From Celoporthe dispersa (Eukaryota; Ascomycota; Sordariomycetes; Diaporthales; Cryphonectriaceae), in NCBI GenBank assembly GCA_016584495.1, contig WAID01000001.1, forward strand, positions 1,178,001-1,242,000: 64,000 nucleotides of DNA, in the 5' to 3' direction. Of this stretch, positions 55,996 through 64,000 are shown piece by piece. Below the pieces are notes generated by a model. The model ran no database searches. It was not told the origin of the DNA and saw nothing but the letters and a program-made list of their open reading frames with translations. Both the position numbers and the translations under genes were made by a program. Numbering within the stretch: position 1 is the stretch's first letter; every line of letters starts with the position of its first letter.

Positions 55996-58769
55996 CTAAT
56001 CCTCTCTTGTAATATTCGGCCCTGTACCGATCCCCGTAAGCGTCCTCACCAGCCAGTGCAGGAAACTCTCCGTCTCGAGCTGCTTCTTCAGCTCCTCGGC
56101 CTGCTGCTCCACTTCGAGAACACTGGCCTCAAAACCAGCCACCCCATCTTCCACATCCTGTACCTTGGACAGCAGGGCGTTGATCTCGTACTCCAGCTTC
56201 GCGACCTGCACCTCGACGTCCTTAACCGCCATGGTCACCCTGCCCCTCTCCTCGGCGATCATCTCCGCCGAATTCTGCTTGATGCGCTGGTGCTCGTCGC
56301 TGAAGGCATAGTAGGCCTGCTGCAGGCTTTCGTCTTGGGTCTTGTAGGCCTCCTCTAGTGTTTCCACGTCGTTAACCTTGGAGGTAACCCATGGTGAGAG
56401 GGAGGTTTGGAGTGCGAGGATGTGGCTGTAGAGAGATTGTGTGAGTTCGGCTGCAGCCACCTCTTCCTCCAGGGTGGCGGGCTGTTCATCTAGGTCGACA
56501 AGCTCGTCCCAAATCAAGACGGCCTCCGAGACGGCGCTGAACGAGAGCCGGCGAGGCCAGCGATTCTCGTTCAAGGGGCGTTGCAGCGGATCTTCTGGTG
56601 TTGCGACGCTGTGCCGTCTCTTTAGCACCAAGTACGATGGGTCTCCATTGCGCTCAGCCTGTAGAAATGGCCCTAGGAGATCGCCTTCATCGAGGGTAGA
56701 CGGCGCGGCTGAGACATCAACGGTTAGGTCTTTTCGTGCATCAAGGTCTCCGTCCACTGCCGAGATGTGGAGCCCAGATTCCTTCAGAGGAGACAGGATT
56801 GCTGCAGAGGTCGTGCGGGACGTCTGCGTGGCTTCGCTCACACTCTGTACGTTATCCGGATGCTTCCTCTGGAATGCATTCATGTACTCCTGCGGCTTGT
56901 TCTGCCACGTGAATACTTTTCCCGAGTTCGACGCCACGGGACTCGAGATGAGACTCGTGGACTGGACCAAGCTCCCTATGCTCGGACTGAACGCGGCGGC
57001 CTCCGAGGACTCGTCTTTAGATGGTCGACTGCCGTGGCCCTTGAGACCTCCGCCCACAGCATCCCTGATGCGGCCGAGTCCAGAGCGTGCATCACTGACT
57101 CGGCCCGCAACGCTCTTGAACATCTGCTTATGAAGGGCCCCATCCGCGGGACTGTCCGTCACATTGAAGGTCGGCCCTGGTGTGGGCAAGGAGTACATGC
57201 TGGCTGTTGTCTCTCTCGTCTTCAGGGACAGATCCGCCTCGTCGGGCGGGAAAGAGATCTTGTGGCTTGGCCCCGTGAACTCTCTCTCCTTCTCCTTCTC
57301 CTTCTCTTTCTGGTGTTCCTTCTCCCTTTCTCGCTCCTTTTCCTCCTCTTTACCGAAGAGGATGTTGGTCATTTCAGGGATTGACCGATCATGATTGTCT
57401 GGAGCCAGCCTCCGCGGTTTCCCACGCCAGAGCCACTTCCCTCGTTCGCCATGGATCAGCTCCTTGAACTTGTCGATATCGACAGTCTCGATCTCGCTGA
57501 TGCCAGCCTTCTCACGGGTGCCGATGACACCGCTGAGGATCTCACCTCTCTTGCCAAACTGGGAGACGGTCGAGTTGATGGCCTTCTGCACGCCCCATTC
57601 CTCGCCTGCTGCCGCCTTGGCAGTCACATTGTGCAACTGGCGCAGCGTCTGCCTGTCCAGCCTCCTGGTCTTCTCAAGCTTCTGAGATTTCTGAAAGTGG
57701 CCGATGGCCCGCTTGGTGTGCTCGATGTCGAACACGTCCTTGGTCACGGGGGCGCCGTAGGAGCTAAGTCGATTCCTTGCGCCCATAAGTTTGCCCAGGA
57801 GGGCTGCCACAGTAGTAGGACCCAAGATGCCATCTGTCGGTTCCATATTGTAGTACTCAGATCCAACCTCTGTCCACCAGTTGCCTATGGCAGTCTCGGT
57901 AACATCGCAAAGCAGGCCATCGATGTATGCTTGCTCTAACATGCCAAAGATAAAGAGTGCCACCTGGCACAACTTGACCAAGTCCGTGACGGCTTCGAGA
58001 AATGGGACTTTCTCGTGGATCTTGTAGGTCGAGTAGAACTTGGCCTGTGTCGCTGACGTTGGGTCTGCCAAGCTCATGCCTGACCTGCCGGAACAACCCA
58101 TGCGCTTCAGATCCTCGTTCACGATAAATGCCTGCCTGTGTGCCTTGATATCGCCGTCTGGAACGATGATCACGGTGAGAGCAGACGGGAAATTGCTCAG
58201 GTTGGTGACCATCAGCTCGCCGAACTTCGTCTCCCTCGGTCTTGCATGGTACTGCTGTATTGCTTTGAAGTAGACCTTCAGCCGTGTCGTCCAAAGGTTC
58301 TCGTCTGCTGGCACGGATAAGACGCCGACTACCACCGAATGTTTACTGTCTCCTGTGTATGTAACAATGACGAGGGTCGGCGACTGACGCGAACATGCCC
58401 ACTGTTCGACCAGGTATAATTCGTACCCCTCAAGCTCGACACGGCTCTCGACGACCTTGACGGAAGAGTCTTCGGCGAGGTATCTATTCACATAGGAAAT
58501 CATCAGTCGGGGATCTAGAGCTGCGGCATTTGAAGACAAGACGCATACCTAAAAGCAACAGGGTCCGCCAGGGCAAAGTTGCGCCGAGTCGGATCAGTCG
58601 AGAGGGCAGGCGAGGGAGTCTTTGAGGAGAGGGCGCCGTCGAACTTGGAGTCACCAGCGATAGGCGTTGCGCTGGTGCGTCCTGGGTTTTGATGGGCCAT
58701 AATTCCCACCTGAGGGGTCTCATCTTCGTCATAGGCCCGCCCATCAGGTAGAGGCACCTTGGAAGACAT
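55996..58769 (-). CDS. STB6: STB6-like (Sin3-binding family) protein, 902 aa
   Basis: Exons are 58769..58549 and 58483..55996, with a 65-nt intron (GTATGC...GAATAG), giving ALADPVAF(R)YLAEDSSVK. The N-terminal STB6-like domain is distinct: VKVVESRVELEGYELYLVEQ, then WACSRQSPTLVIVTYTGD, then VVVGVLSVPADENLWTTRLK. Next comes a helical core with FGMLEQAYIDGLLCDVTETA and DGILGPTTVAALLGKLMGAR, which resembles a peptidoglycan-binding-like helical repeat. A Lys/Glu-rich low-complexity stretch lies near 57270-57350. The C-terminal ~130 residues form a coiled coil (VEVQVAKLEYEINALLSKVQ). Yeast Stb2/Stb6 were named for Sin3 binding; a corepressor-linked role here is inferred. It starts divergently from RMD5. 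Confidence 0.85.
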
Positions 58770-59666
58770 GGCCTCTTGCCTTCCCTGGGGATCGAGCCGT
58801 CACTATATCCTCACGTGCGACAGGTGTTTCTGCATCCAGCCACTGATCAGGAGGCTTGGACGCATATTGGAACGACAACAGAAGGGGTACCAGCGTCAGT
58901 GTGAGACTGTCATGTTGTTGACGTTGCTCAGCAAGGGCTTGTCGCGGGAGTTGTGCACAGTCACCAGGGACTGTTCCTAGAAACTGGGTTGCGTTGCTGG
59001 GAAGGCTGGATGACATGTGACGGCAGTTTTTCCAATCGTCACTCGTCGTCACCTGAACTGCCCGAGGGCAGCAAGACTTAAAAGTAGGGGGCTGCGAGCG
59101 CGGGCCGCTACAGTGGGACACAGTGACTCTAGGTGGGGTAAACAGGGGCCAGCAGAAGAGGGACAGTGCTTCCAGTGGGGGTCCTGCTGCGCTGTACAAG
59201 AGGGCAAGCAATGGAATGACTTCAACTCGTGGTATTATGTTTGCTTCTAGTGATCAAAACCTGTCAGTCTCACTGAAACTGTATAGTTACATTTTCAAGA
59301 TTAGATTTACCATGAAACACATGTGAATATAAAATAAAATAAAAAAAGCTTATCGTGCTGAGGTTTTCTGACTTGTATTAAGTTGCTGTGCTGGGAAGTG
59401 CTGCTAAGTACCAAGTGCTTAAGGACTATGTACCTTGGCTTGGCTTGATCTCATGCTAAGGCGCCATAGTAGCCATAGTACAGCCATCGTCCATAGTGAC
59501 TTCATCTCCCGCTTGAGAGTCCTATACAATTCATTTTCCACCTTTCCACCTCACACTCCAACAGCACCACCGCTCCTTGACGCTCTGAAATAGATCCTCT
59601 ACAAACGCACACCTTCAACCTGACTTTTGCTGCTGTTACCTGACCATCTTCTTCATTAGTAATATT
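58770..59666. promoter_or_regulatory. Divergent region between the STB6-like gene and RMD5
   Basis: 897 bp separates the start codons. An AT-rich patch lies at 59310-59350. No exon is recognised. Confidence 0.45.
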
Positions 59667-61161
59667 ATGGAAACAGACATACCTGGCCTCCTCAACGAGC
59701 TCGACCGTCTGGCAAACGGCACCACCGAGCGCCTCACAGCCGCCGTCGACGACGTCGACAAGATAATAGAGATCCTGACGCAGGCGCGGGAGCAGATCGC
59801 TCAAGGTGCGCAGTCCAGCCAGCTCTCCACCGCCACAAGGCCTGACCCGTCACTAACTTGATGCCGAACCACAAGCTTCCGACCCCCACACAGCAAGCCT
59901 CACCCTCACCAAGCTTCAGAACCCCGTAAAGGAAGGGTTCGACGCCATCAATGAGGACCTGAGGAAAGTCGACAAAGTCCGCAAGGACTCTGTCAAGGTC
60001 CTCAACAGGACCTTTCCCGCCCGAGCCCTTCCCACCGACGATAATGCCATGACCAAGAACGCCGAGCTGATCAACCGCGCCATCACTTGGCACCTGCTGC
60101 GAGAGGGCCAGTTCAATGTTGCGTCGACCTTCATACAAGAATCTCAGAAGGACGGCCACCTACAGGGGCAGGAGCCGGTACGTGAGGGCCGGGCTGCGCC
60201 GTCTAATGGACACCAATACACGCCGTTACCACCCAGCGACGACAGAGACATGGACGCAGAGGACGAGGGCGACGACGAGGATGACGAAGAATGCATACAC
60301 ATTATAGATGGGTCGCAGACCCCGGAGGAACCGGTAACTGTGTCCAGCGGAGGCTATGGCCACATATCCCAAGCGCCCGAGCTTCAATCCCACGAACTCC
60401 AGGAGAAATTCGCGACAATGTATGCGATCCTATCCGAGCTGAAGAACCAGAACCTCCTGCCCGCGATCGGGTGGGCCCACCAGAACACCCGTGAGCTCGA
60501 GGCCCGTGGGTCCGACCTCGAGTTCGAGCTGTGCAAGCGGCAGTACATCTATCTGATCCAGCAGCAGCCCAGGGACGACGGCGGACACGGAAGCGGAATC
60601 CCGGCAGCTATGCACTACGCGCAGTCCAACTTCCCACGCTTCGCCAACCGGCATGCGAAGGAGATTGCCCAGCTGGCCTCGGCGCTCGTGTTTCAGTCGA
60701 ACCTGGTCGACTCGCCGTATGCAGCTCTTTTCTCCTCGTCGGATCCTGCGAGCGACAGGAGCTTCGACGACATCGCTGCGTCCTTCACGCGGGAGTTCTG
60801 CTCGCTGCTCGGGCTCTCAGCCGAGTCGCCTCTCTATGTTGCCGCCACGGCTGGGGCTATCTCGCTGCCCCGGCTCATGAAGTACGTCGAGCAGATGACG
60901 GCCGCGCGCGCGTCGTGGACCACCGCGAGTGAGCTCGCGTTCGAGACGCCCCTGCCGAGGAGCATGATATACCATAGCATTTTCGTCTGCCCTGTCTCGA
61001 AGGAGCAGACCACCGACGAGAACCCGCCCATGATGCTTCCGTGCGGACACGTCCTGGCGAAAGAATCACTTAAGAACCTGGTTCGAAGCCATACCCGGTT
61101 CAAGTGTCCTTACTGCCCCGTAGAGGGGCTGCTGCGCGACGCGAGGCAGATCATTTTGTAG
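59667..61161 (+). CDS. RMD5: GID/CTLH E3 ligase subunit Rmd5 (Gid2), 468 aa
   Basis: Exons are 59667..59805 and 59894..61161, with an 88-nt intron (GTGCGC...CACAG, phase 1), giving EQIAQ(A)SLTLTKLQNP. The N-terminus is METDIPGLLNELDRLANGTT. LisH-like sequence (INRAITWHLLREGQFNVAST) and a CTLH segment (LQEKFATMYAILSELKNQNL) follow, separated by an acidic run. The C-terminal degenerate RING reads FVCPVSKEQTTDENPPMMLP, CGHVLAKESLKNLV and FKCPYCPVEGLLRDARQIIL. The PVSKEQ...NPPM...CGH...CPYCP pattern separates Rmd5 from its partner Fyv10/Gid9. The complex ubiquitinates gluconeogenic enzymes when glucose returns. The start is supported by the conserved coiled N-terminus. Confidence 0.93.
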
Positions 61162-62544
61162 ACTGGAAAGCTGGAGGTTCTACCGGCGGGGCTGATGGCG
61201 CTGCCCCGAGAAACAACATGGGATGATCTAGCCTTTGAGGACTACTCATGAGCATAGACCCGGGCTAGACCAGGGCTTTCTCTCTTTCCTGGGATGAAGC
61301 TCGGGCCAGAGGCGTTTGGTTCCCCGAACGGCAGCTAACGGGGCAGCGTGTGGAAGGAAAAGGAAGCGCCAAGTATCGGTAACGTTCATTATTACAGAAA
61401 GGCCTTTTCACTCCCCCAGGCACTGGAGCGGCTCATCCACCACGTGAGCTAGTATCTTGGGTGTTCTCCCTACAAGCGCAGTCGAGACAGGAAGAACGTG
61501 CCGGTTCAAGGCGGGTTCTTCCCCAAATCACGTATTGATACAGCACAGACAGCGATGCGGCCACGGGACACGAGGAGGGAGGAGCCTTTATGTACAGGGT
61601 ATATATATTCTAGCGCAATGACGAGTCCAAGCGATTACGAGTTATACTATCTGCCTTTCTCGTGATTCACACACGCTTCTGCTCCGTTGCGCCTTGTCGA
61701 TCATCGGAACGGGTCTCCTGCGAGCCAGAGCTGCTCTTCTGAGCTTGATCACCTGCCAAACTGACGAAGTCAGTCTTCGACGCCCCTAGGCTCCGTGTTA
61801 AGCCTCCTCACGGCGCACGTAGTCTATAAGGAAGCTCTACATCTTCGAGCATACCGCCTCGCCTTCATCATTCATTAATATGACACCTAGAAGTCAAGTG
61901 CTGAACGAGGACAAGAAATATTTTTGCTCCATTGATCAAGCCGATAATGGGTGAGGCTATTTCCCCTTCCCAAGTAGGTATCAAACGAATAAATCAGGCG
62001 TACCACTCGAAAGTAGAAAAAGAAGGAAAATAAAAGAAATGGAAAACGAAAACCAAAAAGAGTATATCCCGCTGTAAATGCTCAGGGCCCTTTGTAGGCA
62101 ATCCAGCCCTCGCCGACACCCTGTCACACCCGCCCTCTGACAACTCTCTTCGGATTTTTGTAGCAAATGCCCCAAGACACGCAACGCTTGCTCGCCTCGT
62201 CCAGGGAGAGCAGACTGACGCTTCAAATTCCAGTTAAACGCCCCCTCCAATATCCGTTGAGGATAGATAACCCCTTCAAGAACGCCGGTACAAAAGGTAG
62301 AGCCCAGATAATAGTGTGATATATCACCTATTCAAATATTTATGTGGTATAAATTCAGATTCGTGCTTCGTCGTCCCTGCTTCGCAACTGGGCGGCATGA
62401 GGCCGGTCCCGCATCTCGGTGCTGAGGTCTGGCAGGATGAAATCTTCCGAGGACGAAGGAGTCGGTCATTACGTCGTGATCCGTTATCCGGCGTATATCT
62501 AAAACCTGCCTCCTCTCCTGGCAGCCGGGAAACAGCAAGATTTC
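61162..62544. other. Convergent 3' flanks, 1.4 kb
   Basis: 3' flanks of RMD5 (+) and the UPF0658 gene (-). No coding feature or structured RNA is recognised. Confidence 0.45.
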
Positions 62545-63796
62545 TTAGTCGATCGTCATTCTGGTCGGTGCCGTCGGCTTCAGGTGATGCATGTCGACAC
62601 TGCCATCGTCGCTCTTCTCCGGAACGGTCTTGGGCTTGAGGAGGTGGCTCTTCAGTCCGTTGCCGTAGTTGTTCATGCAGTAAAAGGCGTTGACGATGGT
62701 GCAGATCAGCAACAAGATCGCCAGGACCGCAAAGGCGGTCAAACTCTTGCGCACGGGCATGTACTGCATGGCGTGCTGGTAGATTCGGAAGAGCTTGAAG
62801 ATGAAGTACGCGAGACCTCCAAAGTAAAGAACAACGACGCTGAAAGATCCGAACTTGTTCTCGTGGCGGGTGAAGTAGGCAGCGGCCAGAAGGATGAAGA
62901 TGGTGATCGGCATGGCGGCGATGGTGAGGTAATACTCGGCCTTGCCGTAGCCGCCGACGACGACAACGAACTGCACTGTGAAGCCCAGGAAGAAGAAGAA
63001 ATCGAACTTGAGCAGGGCGATGTAGACCTAATATGAAGCGCGTCAGTCAGGTCGCAGCCCACAAGGAGCCGCCGTGACCATGGCTTACCTGGTAGTGCAG
63101 GAACCTCTTCTTCATCCTGTAGTCTGCCCCAATCTGCTTGAGGATATCCCAGGCAAAGACCTGGTACAGCTTCCAGGCAACATAGGACAGGATGATGGTG
63201 AAGACAGCCAGGATGATGGGGATGGCGACGAGGAAGCCCTGCACCTCACCCCAGAGTGCCTGTGCTGCTGTGACCTTCACGCCCTTTGAATTCGTATAGG
63301 CACCGGAGAGGGCGTCGGCACTGCCCAGGTCGCTGATGGCCGTGTAAATCTGATCGATCTGGATCGCGGTGTAGACCAACAGGGCGAGGTTTGCGATGCA
63401 GAGGCCGATGATCTGAATCGTGTTCTTCAGGCGCAGGGCATCCCAGGTGAGCACCAGCTGGTACAGGAAGCCGAAGATGAAGAGGGTCAGGAAGGTCGGG
63501 ATGGTCTTGTACTGGGCAGTCGTGTTGCTATCGATGGTCTTGCTGGTCGCCAAGAGATGGGACTGGAACATGGCGAACGTGTATCTGAATTAGGAGCAAC
63601 AGCGATACGTCAGCAGAGGGACGGTGTTGGCGAAGAGGGATACTGCTATTTTGATGATCAGGGAAGCGGGTTGCTGAGGTTTCCTTTCTTCTTCTTACAT
63701 CTCGAAGGCCATACATATTATGGCCTGTATGGACATGACGGCGAAGAACGCCTTGGGCCATGGCCCGTCCATGAAGTTGAGGCTATTCCGATTCAT
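62545..63796 (-). CDS. UPF0658-type Golgi membrane protein, 358 aa
   Basis: Exons are 63796..63699, 63584..63089 and 63027..62545. The introns (GTAAGA...TTCAG; GTAAGC...ATTAG) join MAFE(I)YTFAMFQSH and RFLHYQ|VYIALLKF. The protein starts MNRNSLNFMDGPWPKAFFAV and has about seven membrane spans, for example IPTFLTLFIFGFLYQLVLTW, IIGLCIANLALLVYTAIQ, FLVAIPIILAVFTIILSYVA, YLTIAAMPITIFILLAAAYF and AFAVLAILLLICTIVNAFYC. The motif WDILKQIGADYRMKKRFLHY precedes the last intron and is conserved in this fungal family, which was located to the Golgi in fission yeast. Molecular function is unknown. The tail is hydrophilic. Confidence 0.85.
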
Positions 63797-64000
63797 GCTG
63801 GCGCGCTGTCGGGAGGTAGGGGCAAGACCTTCTCTGTGAAAGTAACCTCCTTCTGAGCTCCCGTCGTCGAGCCGATAGAAGGCTGCAGGGTCGGCGGAGA
63901 GGAGAGACCGCCGAGTATCGCGTAGAGCCAGGGCGGGCGAGTTGGGATCGACTCCTAAAGGGAGGAGCCGATGGAAAACCGCGATCGGGGCGTCGGGGTA
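63797..64000. other. Upstream flank of the UPF0658 gene
   Basis: 5' leader and promoter of the minus-strand UPF0658 gene, cut by the window end. Confidence 0.4.

Noticed and set aside
1..64000. Transposons or viral insertions
   Set aside because: I found no transposase, reverse transcriptase, integrase or long terminal repeats by reading. Dispersed degraded copies cannot be excluded without a repeat search.

Overview
The window is nuclear DNA from a filamentous ascomycete (Pezizomycotina, probably a Sordariomycete). Nearly every gene is interrupted by short introns of about 50-180 nt with GTRNGN donors and YAG/AAG acceptors. The genes are the usual single-copy fungal set (NMT1, TIM10, SWC3, RMD5/GID2, mitochondrial LysRS, an STB6-like protein, a UPF0658 Golgi protein) mixed with fungal accessory genes. 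I recognised no tRNA, rRNA, CRISPR array or intact transposon.

Layout. 0-6 kb: 3' part of an atypical Rho-like GTPase (+), an unknown 268-aa protein (-) and a tandem amidohydrolase (-). 7-15.4 kb: F-box/YccV-domain protein (-), a kinase-like protein with a C-terminal ING-type PHD finger (+), and SWC3 of the SWR1 complex (-). 16.6-27.6 kb: ABHD12-like hydrolase (+), a small secreted cysteine-rich protein (+), an SDR remnant (-), an NAD(P)-binding NmrA/epimerase-like protein (-), and two membrane proteins (-). 28-38.7 kb: N-myristoyltransferase (+), an S33-type hydrolase (-), a GH79 glycosidase (-) and mitochondrial succinate-semialdehyde dehydrogenase (+). 40-45.1 kb: hybrid histidine kinase (-), followed by a 5.5-kb gene-free, microsatellite-rich stretch. 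50.6-63.8 kb: four-span membrane protein (+), mitochondrial LysRS (-), TIM10 (+), STB6-like (-), RMD5 (+), UPF0658 Golgi membrane protein (-).

No biosynthetic cluster is evident and genes are mostly independent. Several pairs share divergent upstream regions: LysRS/TIM10 (both mitochondrial), STB6-like/RMD5, the 405-aa membrane protein/NMT1, GH79/SSADH, and SWC3/ABHD12-like.

A window-wide oddity is at least nine one-base indels, mostly in short homopolymers, that break otherwise well-conserved reading frames in seven genes. Their pattern points to uncorrected assembly errors rather than to seven pseudogenes. One removes the catalytic C-terminus of NMT1. The most distinctive biology is the kinase-like/PHD fusion, the Rho-like GTPase lacking the catalytic Gln and the prenylation box, the tandem amidohydrolase with a degenerate second half, and a candidate secreted effector. 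All exon coordinates were derived by eye from splice consensus and frame continuity.
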